A DNA stretch of 64,000 nucleotides from Chrysemys picta bellii (GCF_011386835.1 NC_088795.1:100562434-100626433), one strand, 5' to 3'. Shown: positions 10,713 to 24,800, counted from the first letter of the stretch. Translations and numbers: made by a program. Notes: generated from the letters alone by a model not told the origin.

Positions 10713-12236
10713 TCTCATAGATTCTAGGACTGGAAGGACCTCGAGAGGTCATCGAGTCCAGTCCCCTGCCCGCATGGCAGGACCAAATACCGTCTAGACC
10801 ATCCCTGATAGACATTTATCTAACCTACTCTTAAATATCTCCAGAGATGGAGATTCCACAACCTCCCTAGGCAATTTATTCCAGTGTTTAACCACCCTGA
10901 CAGTTAGGAACTTTTTCCTAATGTCCAACCTAGACCTCCCTTGCTGCAGTTTAAGCCCATTGCTTCTGGTTCTATCCTTAGAGGCTAAGGTGAACAAGTT
11001 TTCTCCCTCCTCCTTATGACACCCTTTTAAATACCTGAAAACTGCTATCATGTCCCCTCTCAGTCTTCTCTTTTCCAAACTAAACAAACCCAATTCTTTC
11101 AGCCTTCCTGCATAGGTCATGTTCTCTAGATCTTTAATCATTCTTGTTGCTCTTCTCTGGACCCTTTCCAATTTCTCCACATCTTTTTTAAAATGCGGTG
11201 CCCAGAACTGGACACAATACTCCAGCCTAACCAGAGCAGAGTAGAGCGGAAGAATGACTTCTTGTGTCTTGCTCACAACACATCTGTTAATACATCCCAG
11301 AATCATGTTTGCTTTTTTTGCAACAGCATCACACTGTTGACTCATATTTAGCTTGTGGTCCACTATAACCCCTAGATCCCTTTCTGCCGTACTCCTTCCT
11401 AGACAGTCTCTTCCCATTCTGTATGTGTGAAACTGATTTTTCCTTCCTAAGTGGAGCACTTTGCATTTGTCTTTGTTAAACTTCATCCTGTTTACCTCAG
11501 CCCATTTCTCCAATTTGTCCAGATCATTTTGAATTATGACCCTGTCCTCCAAAGCAGTTGCTATCCCTCCCAGTTTGGTATCATCCGCAAACTTAATAAG
11601 CGTACTTTCTATGCCAATATCTAAGTCGTTGATGAAGATATTGAACAGTGCCAGTCCCAAAACAGACCCCCTGCGGTACCCCACTCGTTATGCCTTTCCA
11701 GCAGGATTGGGAACCATTAATAACAACTCTCTGAGTACGGTTATCCAGCCAGTTATGCACCCACCTTATAGTAGCCCCATCTAAATTTTATTTGCCTAGT
11801 TTATCGATAAGAATATTATGCGAGACTGTATCAAATGCCTTACTAACGTCTAGGTATACCACATCCACAGCTTCACCCTTATCCACAAGGCTCGTTATCC
11901 TATCAAAGAAAGCTATCAAATTGGTTTGACATGATTTGTTCTTCACAAATCCATGCTGGCTGTTCCCTATCACCTTACCACCTTCCAAGTGTTTGCAGAT
12001 GATTTCCTTAATTACTTGCTCCATTATCTTCCCTGGCACAGAAGTTAAACTAACTGGTCTGTAGTTTCCTGGGTTGTTTTTATTTCCCTTTTTATAGATG
12101 GGCACTATATTTGCCCTTTTCCAGTCTTCTGGAATCTCTCCCATCTCCCATGATTTTCCAAAGATAATAGCTAGAGGCTTGTTTCTCTCTGGAAACAAGT
12201 CTGGGTCCCTAATATTAAGCAATAAAGAGGAGGTAA
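10713..12236 (-). mobile_element. CR1 LINE, 5'-truncated, 3' end at left
   Basis: Reverse-strand reading gives a CR1 reverse transcriptase in two open pieces: 12246-11788 (WKRANIVPIYKKGNKNNPGN, VVYLDVSKAFDTVSHNIL) and 11684-10794 (FNIFINDLD, KFADDTKLGG, CKVLHLGRKN). The FADD catalytic motif is kept. Indels and a stop separate the pieces between 11700 and 11788. The 3' end carries the CR1 tail phrase (ggaaggacctcgagaggtca) and an attctatg-like terminus. CR1 is the dominant LINE of turtles, crocodilians and birds. Confidence 0.93.
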
Positions 12237-12424
12237 AATGAAACAAGAAGAGGGGGCTCTGCCAAAAGGGGTCTTTTTTTTAAAAGCTACTTCCTTCCCT
12301 TCCTGATAAACATAAAATAATTCTAAAAAATATAAGTGCAGAAAAGTCACAAATTACTTGATAGCTGGAGAAAATGCCTTACAGTGAGACTTACAGAGCT
12401 CAATCTATCTAGTGTATCAAAAAG

Positions 12425-12800
12425 AAGACTCAGCGGTGCCTTGATTAGGATGAATAAGTACCTTCACTGGGGAGAAAATACTTGGCACTGAAGGGCGCTT
12501 TAATCTACTGGAGAATGGCATAACAAGAACCAGTGGCTGGAAGCTGAAGCCAGACAAACTCAAATTACAAACAAGGCATAATTTTAAACAGTGAGGGTGA
12601 TTCCCAAGGGAACTGGTGGGTTCTCCATCTCTTCATGTCTTCCAGTCAAGACTCTGTGCTGTTCTGGATGATATGCGCTAGCCAATCACAAGCTACTGGG
12701 CACCATGCAGGGGAAACTGTGTGAAATTTAATATCCTGCAATACACACAAGGCTAAACTAGATGATCTAATGGTCCCTTCTAGCCTTAAACTCTATGGAT
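12425..12800 (+). repeat. CR1/L3-type LINE 3' end
   Basis: Ends with aactagatgatctaatggtc followed by ccttctagccttaaactctatg, the CR1 3' terminus. The upstream part is degraded and not translatable. Confidence 0.6.
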
Positions 12801-15800
12801 ACTCCAGCAAGTACCTCAGTATTCAACTACTATGGCTGTTACATCTTAATGCCATTAGGCTAAGTGGTAGGCAACACAGCTCACAGAAGACTCATCTTGG
12901 GTCTTTGTGTCCCATCTTTGGTTTATGAGATATGATGGATGATGGGAGGGGAATTGAGAATGGGCTTTTAATGGAAAGTCTACAACAACCTTCCTTATGG
13001 AATCAAAACACTATGGCTTCATCTTTTTTTCCCAAAGTCACCCATATAGTCCACAGTGCAGAGACATTTCATGGCACTTGCTGGGCTCTGGATGGGTTTA
13101 CTAAAACCTACAAGTCACCCAGAGGTTTTGGATAAATCCCTGTTGTCAGCTCTTTACTTCTTAAACTCTCATTTCCTCCTTCTTTCACGCATGCTTTTAT
13201 TCTAAAATGTCCTATAACCATTGAACTTCCTACTTCTTTTTTAAGTAAAGGCTGACAAAGGAATTTTTTTTCCCCTTTGGGTGAGGCATGAAGCCATAAA
13301 AAAGGGGAAACAAGATTTACTGCCTTTCAAGGCATAAACAAATGCCTGGTGATTAATAATTTATATGAACCCATTAACACTAAGCTCTTCGTTAGCCCAG
13401 AATCTGCAGTCAGGGCTGCCCCATTCTGAGGCAGTTTAATAATGTCTTGTAAACATCTGGTGGAAGGAAAATAGACATTCTCTTCTTTCTGAAACTAATG
13501 TACATGGTTTGAAAGAGGCATCCATTTCACAATGCACCTTCTAAAGGAGAGGATCTACAATGTTGCATTGGTAGAATAGAAATAATGAACAGTAATTAAA
13601 TAAGCTACCTAAAGATGTTCTGAGGATAAGACACGCCAACAGTTTTGTTCACCATGGGACAGATTCTGTGAGAAAGAAGTTTTATGGAACTTCCTCCTTC
13701 CCCCATGCAATGTCTACCACAATTGGAATGCAGATGCAAGTATGCCTTACCATCCTACCTTCTACACTTGCCAACAGAACTGACGTGAGATATGCATGGT
13801 TCAGCTTTACAAAGGAGAGGGGATATGTGGCACCACCATGGGCTCCCCTTAAGCTCCAATAGGAACCCTGAGTGAGTCAGCTGCAGTTTCCGCTGGGGCT
13901 CCCACTTCAATACCCCACCTTCCTTTTCCCAGCCCCCCCAACAAAGTCAGTGAATTAAAGCAGTGATCTGACCCTATTGATCTAGTTTAGCAACCTAATG
14001 ATTACAAAGATTTTATGGCCACACTGTTGAACTCAGGTGCCTAAAAATTAAATCCATATTTAAGTACCTTCATCTTTTTTCAGGCATTTAAAGAGGAGAC
14101 TGTGGCAAGGTTTGATGTTAACTGCGGATAGCTTAGTGATACGATTCTGGTGAGGACCTTCGAGTTGTAGGGCAGTGCAATGGACTAACTATATTTATTT
14201 CTGTCTGTCCCACGGCACTGAACTGCTGCTTGTTACTATTTAGAAACCAAAATTAAATAATGAATGGCCTGGTTGTCTGAAGTATTGCGCCCCCACTGAT
14301 ATCTCAGATGTAGTTTGAAGAGGTTTTCCTATTATGCAGACCACTTTTCCCTCTCTCTCTTGCAACAGTCACAAACCTTCACGACACCAAGGCTCAGTTA
14401 CTGTAATTGGTTCTTGGTAGGGCTTCTTCACTGCTTAGAATTGGACAGTGCACTTACTCACTGGCTTGAGAAGCCATGAACACACTTAGGCCGTCCCGCA
14501 TGCATTCCCCTGGCTGCAAATAAAGTTGCACATTTTGTTGAGCTGGCACAGTCAATTTTGTAGGCCTTGGATGTACCTAACTAAGCACAAAATCGTGTCT
14601 CTGAGACGATGGGCCTGAAGGTACATTGCTTATGCTCCTTTTCCGTCAAGCTCAGTCCACTTCTCCCAACGTCTAAAAAGTACCCAAATATTTACACCTT
14701 CTGAAAAAAGTAGCATAATACTTATTACCTCTCTGATGGCTCATTTTTCCTGTATGGAGTCCACTCAAAATGCATTATTATTATTGCTCACTTTAATATT
14801 TCTAATTTCATTGCACTGTAGCCATTTGTAGGATCCCATATTCTTTTTTATCTGTATATTGCTTCAACTCCAAACACTGAAATCACTATTCTGGATTCCT
14901 CACCAAAAATACTTAGCGTAAGGTGTGTAGCAGGTCAAAGATTAGTCAGCAGATATGGATCACACTCAGTGGGACTGGCCTCTCTGATGGTTTGGCTTGG
15001 GATGAGGTGCCCTACAGAAACAAACTATTTTCCTCAGTTGAAAGCCACGACACCTAGCAGTAGTCATTTCAAGAATCTCTGGCTTGACTGAGAACACAGA
15101 ACTCAACTATTCAACTTTCCAGGCTCCTCTGCTCTTTCCAACTAACACTGGCAAGAAATGCAGCTGTGAAGGGACCAAGGCTACACTTCCATTCCAAAAC
15201 CTTTCATACTGCAGAAGCCAGTATTGACAGGGAAAACATCCTGAAGCAGAGGAAATCCAGTGCTGTAAATGTACAAGAAACAGACTCCAGGCGGGAGTAG
15301 TAATACGCCTATACATTCTACAATAGATTTTGCAAATAAATCTGCGAAAACAGGACAAACCATGCTGTTTCTGGAAACAGAGGACAACTTCCTAATTCCT
15401 AGTTAACTAGTCAGGAACAAGCACTTTCTGAGGAACAAGATGTATCAAGGAGTAGCGAGCAGGCTCTCTCCTCCCAAGGGTCACCCTGAGTAAATTTACT
15501 TACAAATAATCTTTTAATTGGAAACTTGCCATCTTGGAAGAAGAGAAAGCCACAGTTGGGTAATGGCCACATTCCACTTTTAGTCAGAAGAAAAGCAACT
15601 TAATCAGTCACATTTTAAATCAGTTATTCTAGCACATCATGTTAAAGCAAGGAGAGAGATTAAAGAATTGTCATAGTCACTTCTGAGGGAAATAGTTGTC
15701 TTATCAAAATGATACCTGGGGGCTGATATGATCATGTAATATCAGAGAGTTTTCCTTCCTGGGACCTGGATCCAATTCCAGAGCAGATTTAGGATTCCAC

Positions 15801-16702
15801 CTCTCACTCTCTCTCACCACCTCCTGCTAGAGAAACATTCCCTTTTAGAAATATCAGATAAAAGTTTCCCAAAACCTCTTTGTGGTTTCCAAACAATGCA
15901 TATAGTTTTACATTACTGATTGGGGGAAGGGGGACGTCCCTCAAACACCCAGAACATCTCTATGCCTTCCTTATAATCATAATTTTATTGTCTCCATCTA
16001 TTCTCTATAAGAATAGCCCATTCTGTCTTGCTTTTCATATATAAACTACAATCGTGACAACTTCAGTGGTGTCCAGTTTGTTAAAAGAGTAATCCCCTTT
16101 AAGCCATTTATATAAAGAGGCCAGAAGAGTCTCCCTGGTTATGAAATATTTGTTGACTTGCTTTTGGTTAACCTGAAAAGGCCTGTTTTGAGGGACTGGA
16201 CCTTGCAGCCTCAGACTATTCAGGTGAAAGGAATATTTTCTGGCAACATCATTCATCAGCAAACGATCCACCCTGTGTTAGGTTATATAAAACTAAGGAG
16301 GGGTAACCATCACATTCGCCTTTCAAAGGAGGTGTCCGGGTTCTACCCGAATCAGTTAGTTTTATTGCCCATTCTTTGTCCTCCCACATTCATTTTAGTG
16401 AAGCTCTATTAAAGAAAGACTATTCCACATCACAGGGTGTCTGTGCTCATAAGTGAAACTCTACACCCAGTAGATCGACCTAAGGAAGGTTTGGCCTCCT
16501 GTATTCAAAGCATGTGGTCATCATATTTACTGGGTAATTAATTCTATCTAGGTACTTACGTGGCCACATCGCCATGGCATTATATCATTTCACAGTCTTT
16601 AACATATTTATTCTTGCGACACTCCTGGTAAGGGAAGGATGTAAATCCCAATATCTCTAAACAGATGGAGGATGAAGGCAGAGAGAGACTAAAGCCCTCC
16701 AA
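12801..16702. other. Intergenic, nothing definite
   Basis: No gene, exon with flanking splice sites, or recognised repeat family was found. Short open frames at 12932, 13668 and 16158 have no recognisable protein features. Confidence 0.45.
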
Positions 16703-16951
16703 AGGGTATGTGTACACAGCAACTAGACACCCGTGGCTGGCCCGTGCCAGCTGACTCAGGCTCAGGCTCAGGCTGTGGGGCTGTTTCATTGCTGTGTGCA
16801 CTTCTGGGCTCGGGCTGGAGCACCCTGTGAGGTGGGAGGCCGCAGGCTTTAGCCCAAACCCAGAAGTCCACACAGCAATGAAACAGCCCTGCAGCCCAAG
16901 CTGGCTGGCATGGGCCAGCTGCAGGTTTTTCTTTGCCATGTAGACATACCT
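16703..16951. mobile_element. MITE with agggtatgt termini
   Basis: Left end agggtatgtgtacacagcaa and right end ttgccatgtagacatacct are imperfect inverted repeats. Inside, cattgctgtgtgcacttctgg has an inverted partner around 16860-16885. A related element is at 60066-60253. Confidence 0.6.
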
Positions 16952-19055
16952 GAAAGTTTTTAGGCACCTAACACCCATGGAGTTAGGTGCTTAAATACTT
17001 CTGAGGATCTGGAATTAAGTGACATGCCCAAAGTCACAGAAACTATGTGGGGGAGCAGGGAATTGAACCTCTACCACCTGAGTTCCAAGTCAGCACACTA
17101 ACCACTGGGCCATTCTTTTGGTGTTACTATGTTTACATTTGGAAAAAAAAAAATCTTAGGACAGAGGTTCGCCGGCAGTGCTGTACTGTGTAATTGCTAG
17201 ATGGTTTTTGGCAACACTCTCGCACTGACTAACTACATCCCTAATGCTACAAGGTGCTAGACACTCAGAGTATTTTGGGGGGAGGGGAAAAAATGACACT
17301 GCAGCAGTCACTATTAGAACTTATCAAACAGGGTACAATGATTTTTCAATTAAGAAATAGGGATATTAGCCAAATATCATGGAACAAATAGTATTCAATC
17401 AGCTCTGGTCACCATTAGGAAGTCACCGTTTAGGTACAGGTGCCACACAATGGTATCTGAGATACCTCCATTGCAGTCTTTGTGTATATGGGAAATACCC
17501 ATAAAAAACTGCTCAGCTGTTAGAAGTCACTCTAGTGTCTCCCTCAGTTGCATTATGCTTTAAATGAAAGTTATGTGCACACAAGTAAAAACACTCTTCT
17601 AAAAATAGGTGACTTGCAAGAGGGGGAAAAAACCTAGTAAAATATCAAGATTAATTATAGTAATCAGATCATGTACAGGAAAAGATTTTTGGATTTGAGA
17701 GAGAAAATTGTCAAAACCATTTCCATGAAAAGGAAGGCACCATCTGCCTATACTCAGGCTGAAAGACTGAGCAAGCATAATATTTAGCATATGGTTCCTT
17801 GCTCCCCTCCCATACTTCTAGCACACAGCATAATAGTATATAATGCAGCTCAAGTCTATCCATAGGGGGCAGGGAACTGTCCTGCTAAAAGAACTGTGGG
17901 GTATTGTTTTGGGGTTTTTTTTGGTTGCTAAACAGGGAACAGAAAATACTATTGATATCATTAAAGCCTGGCTCATATATGTGTTAGATTTTCTAAATTC
18001 CTTTTTAAGTGTCTTATAGCGATCAGTCTATTCACCAGTTCCCCACATTTGTTCCATTATAAGTCTTAAATGAAAATGTAGAATATTACAGTTGCCTTCA
18101 GATTCCTGCAAGTACCTTCCAACTACATAACCAAAACCCATGGAACCATATTGGCAAAGGAGAAACATTCACCCAGATGCTCAGCCATCAGAATCCCCAT
18201 TCACCCCATCAACACTCCAATTAGCTGGCAACTTGGAAACATTCGATGGAAAAATGGAAGCTATGATGCTGGTATGATCCATTCCGTCATACCCTCACCC
18301 TTTTAGTACAGATGCAACCTAATTGTAAAATGTTTCAACTCCAGACATATTGGCAGGGAAGTTTGAGTTTTGGAGGGAAAGGAAATGGGATCTGGGAGCG
18401 ACATGGGATGGGCTTCTGTACAGGATGGAGAGAAACAGCAGCTGGAAGGAATCAGCAACAAAGATCAGATGTGTCTAGAAAAAACAGGAATTCCTTCGGC
18501 TGGTAATGACGTGATTTAAAATGTTAAATCCATTAGATTTAGGAAAATATTTTTCTCTGCTCTGGTCTTCCATGCCTTCTGTATTCAGTAAGGGGAGTGC
18601 AGAGGAGAAGTGGGATATAAAGATCTTATGTTTTCATATACAGACTGAGTGAAATCCTGGTCCCGCTGCAGTCAGTGGCAAAATTCCCACTGACTGCAAT
18701 GAGGCCAGGATTTCAGCCACTGAGCATTTTGTTCTTTTAAAATTAAAGCATGCAGTTTAATGGTCACATTATCGTGTAATACATGCTCGTCTGTACTGAC
18801 AGAAGAGGAGTGTAAAAAGTTAGTAATACACGTATCCAATCTGGGTGTGAATGCATGAGACTGATCATTGTGGAAGACAGTTCCATACGTCATTGACTTG
18901 GATGGCGCTTGAGTCTTTCAAACCTTAGCAATTGGTTTTGCCCTATGCAATAGAAGCCCATCAAATAGATTTCAATTTTAAGTTATATAAATATTCCAGT
19001 GCTTTATTTTCATTTTGTTAATCAGCTGTATATTCAGTTATAGCACACTAACCTC
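16952..19055. other. Intergenic with a reverse SINE and a small hairpin MITE
   Basis: 16995-17120 is a tRNA/SINE-like piece in reverse orientation (aattgaacctctaccacctg, ctaaccactgggcc). 18652-18722 is a palindrome (gaaatcctggtcccgctgca with its inverted partner ending ggccaggatttc), a 70-bp hairpin repeat. No gene seen. Confidence 0.55.
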
Positions 19056-19068
19056 CATGCAGAATGTG
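19056..19068. repeat. Left target-site duplication of the PLE palindrome
   Basis: catgcagaatgtg, repeated exactly at 19290-19302. Confidence 0.88.
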
Positions 19069-19289
19069 TAAAAAGCAACAGAGGGTCCTGTGGCACCTTT
19101 GAGACTAACAGAAGTACTGGGAGCATAAGCTCTCGTGGGTAAGAACCTCACTTCTTCAGATGCATCTGAAGAAGTGAGGTTCTTACCCACGAAAGCTTAT
19201 GCTCCCAGTACTTCTGTTAGTCTCAAAGGTGCCACAGGACCCTCTGTTGCTTTTTACAGATTCAGACTAACACGGCTACCCCTCTGATA
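19069..19289 (-). mobile_element. Snap-back PLE-tail insertion, 188-bp near-perfect palindrome
   Basis: Positions 19069-19256 form a palindrome centred between 19162 and 19163, with one visible mismatch (tctcgtggg versus tttcgtggg). A single-copy extension at 19257-19289 (tagtctg/cagactaacacggctacc type) follows. A 13-bp target duplication flanks the unit. Each arm is a PLE tail with gaaagcttatgctc. The hammerhead-like core is at 19166-19204 (plus) and 19159-19121 (minus), with the canonical ctgaaga here. Confidence 0.9.
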
Positions 19290-19600
19290 CATGCAGAATG
19301 TGCTTACTATAGCAAAAAATATACAGGTGGAAATGAGTGTAATGGAAACATCGATATTCACACACACTATCACTACAGTAATTTGATAAAACAAGACCAG
19401 AAGAGGTTAACATTCAAAAATTAAATTTACTGGGTAAAAACTGCAATGTGCAAACTTAAGTTCACTGATATAAAAATACAAATCATTTATATGTTGTATA
19501 CACACAAAATATATATGGAAATCATTTACACAGCTAGAAACCAGGAATAAAGTTCAGGATATGATCATGCAAAGCTTCACTCCTGTCACTCGCAATGATA

Positions 19601-19816
19601 CAGGTCTGTCTCATCTTACGCGGGGGTTCCGTTCCGCGGTTAACGCGTAAAGCGAAAACCGCGTATAGCCAAAACCCCATTGAGTTCAATGGTGGGCGAA
19701 ATCGCCCGCACTACAGATATAGTATTAAAATTGTTGTTTTTTTCTTTTTTTGTTTTTGCCGACCGCGTAAAGTTGAAATCGCGCATGTTAAATGTGCGTA
19801 AGATGCGACAGACCTG
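19601..19816. mobile_element. TA-target MITE, second family (216 bp)
   Basis: Inverted termini caggtctgtctcatcttacg and cgtaagatgcgacagacctg, flanked by TA at 19599-19600 and 19817-19818. CpG-rich subterminal region (taacgcgtaaagcgaaaacc). Non-coding. Confidence 0.85.
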
Positions 19817-19818
19817 TA

Positions 19819-21594
19819 CTGCCCAGAGACTGCTCACATATGTAAGGCTCGCAGGAATGGTCTTAAGTTTCTTAAATTCAGGGGGAGAAATGTGTAATTG
19901 TTAAGGTTGAATGTGGAGACCATTACTGGGTAGCCTTAAAACTTGACAGATTTGTTGTTCTTATTCCATAATAAGGGTGAAATTGTCTTCAAATAGACAT
20001 GATACGTGCACTGAAAAGAATGGGAAAGGTGTATGCATATAAAGTCAAAACGTGGCTTATTCTTCTCCCGCGAGCCAGCTACAGAATTTCTATTAATTAA
20101 TGGATGTTTATTTGAACGCAACATAAAAGAATGCCCATGCTGGGTTCTCATTAATATTCAAATACAATACGCAAATCATTGTAGGGCCCCAACCTCCCCA
20201 GATGCTCTCCCCTGCCCAAAGGAACTCACACTTCTACCCCATTCTTTCCTCTGACCAATGAGAGAAATAGGATTCTACGAAATTCTATGTCCTTTTGTGG
20301 AACTTGCTCTCATCCCTGCTCTCTAGCCCAGACCTAACAATTGATTCCGAATGACTAGCAAAAACTGACAGAATCTCTCACCCTCAGGCCAAAAGGATTT
20401 GCTGGCCATCGCATCTCTGCCCCCTGACACCAGACCACCTTGTCTGTGTTATAGGAGTGCTCTATAAAAGAGATGTCTGTACATCTGTTAAGAGTTAGTT
20501 GATAAAATACCAGTAGATAGCACTCAGGAATACACAGCACACTTCCCAGGTCTTTTAGGTCCAAAACTCTTGTTGCTGTGCATTTCCAAAGGCTTCTTTA
20601 CTTCACCTCTCAATAGCTTGGGAAAAGGAACCAATTTAACAAATATTAATCTGCTCCAAGAAAGGGAAAGTGGCCAAACCACCCAAATAAAGGTATACTC
20701 TTTTTGTCAATATACCCATTTTCAAATGAGTCCCACAGCCCAACACAAGATGCCCCCATACAGCAAGCACTGTTGAAACAAACAGAGCTTAATTTTCACT
20801 ACAGTAAACAAATAACACTTTAGTTCAATATTCAAATTCTGCAATTGTAAGAGGGCAGAATTTTTTTAAAAAATTGCTCCAGCAATTCCGTAATATCTAC
20901 ATGCGTCTCAGAGATGGGGACACATACATTAATGTAGCATATTAAGTAGGGTGGGTCAGAAATTTTCCATCAAACCTGGTTTTGGACAGAAAATTGGGTT
21001 TTGACTAAATGAAATGCTTAATGTGAAGTGTTAGGTTTCCATGGAAAATTTCAATTTGTGTTGAAAAACCAAAGACCCAAAACCTCCAATATGAAAATAC
21101 ATTCATGGTGCCTCAGGCTCCCATTCTTTTCCATGAGCCAAGCTTCCCAGCTGAACTACACCTGCCCATCAGGCTCTGAGGTGTGTGGGTGTGAGATCAA
21201 TGGGAGAAGAGTGTAATTACAGTCATTGGATCAAGCCAGTTCGTGCTCTGCCCATGCTCTGCTTTTTACACTGCTGCAGCTCTGTGTCCTCTGGACATTC
21301 TGGGCTGCAGAATAGCGGATTAGAAAGTCTGAGGAAGCTGTTAGTAGTCAGACCAGCCCCAGGACACTGCTCTAATTAGTGCTAGAATCTGAGAGCCACA
21401 AAGTTAGGCTGAAGCCACCATCGATCCCCTCTGCCTTCCCGTGTTGTCTCTCCTGAGAGTTGCAGTACAGAATCTGGCCTAAGGTTTATCCACCTCCTTT
21501 GAAAGCGTGAGGAAGCACTCTCATTTTGGAGGGGGGAGGGGGAGGAAAAAGGGGAATTGAAAGTGAAAAGAAAACGTCATGGCTCTGAAGACCA
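19819..21594. other. Intergenic, nothing recognised
   Basis: No repeat with clear ends and no gene. Short open frames lack any known motif. Confidence 0.45.
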
Positions 21595-21846
21595 TACTAA
21601 CATCACACTTCAACTACTAGCAGAGGACCCCACCCTCCCTGATTGAACTAACCTCGTTATCTCCAGAATGATTCTTGCCAGCATATTTATACCTGCCTCT
21701 GGAAATTTCCATTACATGCATCCGACGAAGTGGGCATTCACCCATGAAAGCTTATGCTCCAATACATCTGTTAGTCTTAAAGGTGCCACAGGACCCTCTG
21801 TTGCTTTTTACAGATCCAGACTAACACAGCTACCCCTCTGATACAG
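21595..21846 (+). mobile_element. 5'-truncated PLE tail, second subfamily
   Basis: Contains ctggaaatttccattacatg, cgacgaagtgggcattcacc, gaaagcttatgctcc and the terminal actaacacagctacccctct. Same tail family as the palindrome at 19069 but single-armed. Left boundary estimated. Confidence 0.75.
21722..21759 (+). ncRNA. Hammerhead-like motif in the second PLE subfamily
   Basis: ccgacga, one A, stem II gtggg/cccat (a terminal G-U pair) with loop cattca, then gaaa, gc-ttat-gc and uc. The stem II sequence differs from the 8526 copy but still pairs, which supports conservation of the structure. Confidence 0.45.
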
Positions 21847-24800
21847 TAACATCAGAGAAAGCCAGAGATTTTGCAGTAACCAACGAGGGGCAGAATTATT
21901 TAGTGTTTGAGAGCGCAGGTCTGGGACTCAGAAGACCTGGATTTTAGTGCCAGCTACCACTAACACATTGTGCAACCTGTGACAAGTCTCTCAACTCCTT
22001 TTTGACTCACTTCCTCACTCTGTATTAAAGGGGAATCATAATGCTTACCCACCTTTGTAAAGTGCATCGACCTCCTCAGATGATGGGCGCTGTGTCATTA
22101 TTCTCAGGTTCTATATAATCATCTCTTAAAAATAAATGGGCCAAGGTATTGACATGCCAACGAGCCAGCAATGAGGGCAGCGGCATGTTCTCAGATGCTG
22201 GACAAGGAAAAGAAAGCCTGCTATTGCAGGGTGGCATTCCACCTGCCAGACCAGCTCCGCAGTCCACGGGGCACTGTTGACTGCAAAGCACTAGTGGAGC
22301 AGATTCTTTCTTGTCACAGACGGCATGATTAGCCACATTACAGGCCAAGTCTCTCTTCTGCACTAGCTGACACCCTCTCCTGTTCACAGTGCATCTCTGA
22401 GCTGGTACGCTAGTGTGCGTCATCAGCACCCTTATATTAGTCACAGAACGAGCACAGCAGAGCATCCCGTAAGGCGCAAGTTGTGCATGAAAATGAACTC
22501 TTGGGACCATCTCCTGGGGAATCCTCGGAAGTCGTTCTCTTTTTCCCCCTTTCTTTTTTCTCCCCCTTTTCTGTGCACCATCGGGGTGGGGGGGGGGGGA
22601 GGGAAGAGACTAATCACCTGTGGGAGAGGCAAGGGGGAGAAAATTCTGTGAGCTTCAACTTGCAGCTTTCCTCAGACTGTTCCCTCGGGAGGGAGGAGTT
22701 TTCCCTTTTGGAGGCTAGGACATGGATTTATGGGTTTCCAACTCGCTAGTATCTCTTAACTACAGGTAAGGGAGATGCCTTCTGTTCTGATACAGCAACC
22801 GGCCTGTGGGGATAGTTCAGGATCCTCTTCACCTGGCAACACAGAACTATACTGCTATTGGTAGAGTCCCCAGAAGCAGAGGGGACCTGAAGGTGTGTGT
22901 CAGGGGTGTCATACAGCACCAAGCTGTATTACTTCTCTCTCATTTCTGCATGGAAACGCCTGGGCTTTGCAAGGGTTGGTGACTTGGAGCAGGGCACCTC
23001 CTTTACTCCATGTTCTTCCTTCCTGCCCCCCCTTGAGATCTAGTGGCACAGGGCAGAAGAGGCAGGAAAATGATCCCACAGAAACAGCACGCTCATCTGA
23101 TTCCATGTAAGCAAGGGAGATCCTAATGCAGTTGTCCCATTAATGCTCAGATCCTGTGCTGGGGATGGCCTGGGCCTCAGTGTGTCAGTCAGGTATGCTA
23201 TTTGCCACTTTAGCAAAATCTGGTGCATTTGTACATGGACAGGTTTCACCCTGGAAAGCTCTGCTTCTTGGCAAAATCAAACTGTCACAAACATGTGGAC
23301 ACTTGAGACTGAAAATGGATGCCTACCTACTAACCACACTCTCCTCTGGGAACAGTTGTTCTAGACCCCTTTCAACTCAGCATCATATTGTCTGAAGGAA
23401 AATAAATTCTTGAAAAAGTCGTTGGGCCAGAGGCTTTCCTCCACTTACACTGGGAGAGAAGCAGAACATGAGCCAAATTACTGCACAATTTGAGTCATAC
23501 CAAAAATATACATCCTGAGCCAAGAGATACAGACGCAGGTCCAAGTTCACAACTGGGGTTCTTAGTGTGTCTAAAAAAGTTTGATGTCCATCAGTTTTCA
23601 TTAATAACTATTTAAAAATGATACTGTGATCTCAGGGAAACTCTTAACATATTAGCTTCTGAACTATCACACAGAAAATTTTGTTTTTGTTCTTAGATGC
23701 AACAAAACGTGCAAACAAATTTTGGCATGGATCACTAACTTTTCTCTGTTGCTCTTTTGTTTAATGTAAAAAGCCAGTGTATGAGTAATGGCCCCTAGAT
23801 GTCCAAATGCAACATAACTTAGCCCTCAAACTGTAAAAGGGTACGATGTAAAGAGATTTTAAAATGTGAAGTGTGAGCTTCTGTATGGTTTCTCAATTCA
23901 AAAAAACAACAACACAAGAGGTAAACAGATTTGTAATGTCTGGCTTGTATGGAATTTAGACTCTAAGCAAACAATGTGGATTTGGAGAACCAGCCACATC
24001 TAAGAAATTACAAGAATCAATCTGTAATTTGGAAATTAAAGAGCAAATTCTCCACTTTAATCCACATGCTAGTATTGGATTCGCACCAGAATGCACATTA
24101 CAGCTGTAAGCAGAATGTACCATAGAGAAACATGCATGAAGTAAAAGATCTTCCACCACATTGTGGATTAGAGAAATAAATGTGCCCTAAAATTTTAAGA
24201 ATAAGAAATTGACAATTTAGGAAACTCACATCTGAAATACTAATCTCCACTATAGCAACAAGTTGATACCTGTAACACTGAGTTTGGGGAAGAACAAATT
24301 TGTGATACTATTTGGTCTAATTAAACACCAAGTTAACTGGATCTCCTTGGATATTATTGCACCTGTAGTTGAAACAGTGGTGCTTTAACTGGCCGGAAAA
24401 CTACTTTCATTGTCTTTTCCAGAAAAGTGAGCTTTTTAAAATGTGTAATCTTCCTCAAAAGAGGCATTGTAAATAGGCCGTGGTCCTAATTCATACTTTA
24501 GCCCAATATCCTTTATAAAGCAGTGTAAGTATGTCTGGCACAAAATCAAGCTTTGAAGTGCCTCCACCATTTCAGAGAAAGAGTCTTAAATATTGTTCTT
24601 CTCCAAAGGGTGGATGGGCACCGAGTACCAAACTAAACTAAAAATCAGCAGGCATTCAGTTCCCCGAAAGAGGCTGACATCACACAGCAGATCAGAAATA
24701 AATAAAATGACGCCTTTAGGCATGATGATAAATCCACTACAATGCTGTGAGAGTGACAGACTCCGCCATGACAATGTCAGTGTATTCTGTTGAAAAAGTA

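Noticed and set aside
19069..19256. Rho-independent terminator, microRNA precursor or CRISPR-like repeat
   Set aside because: The hairpin is explained by the PLE tail with a target duplication; there is no repeat array and the genome is eukaryotic.
22540..22610. Possible splice acceptor/exon after the long pyrimidine tract
   Set aside because: No coding frame with family resemblance follows, and a simple pyrimidine/purine tract explains it.
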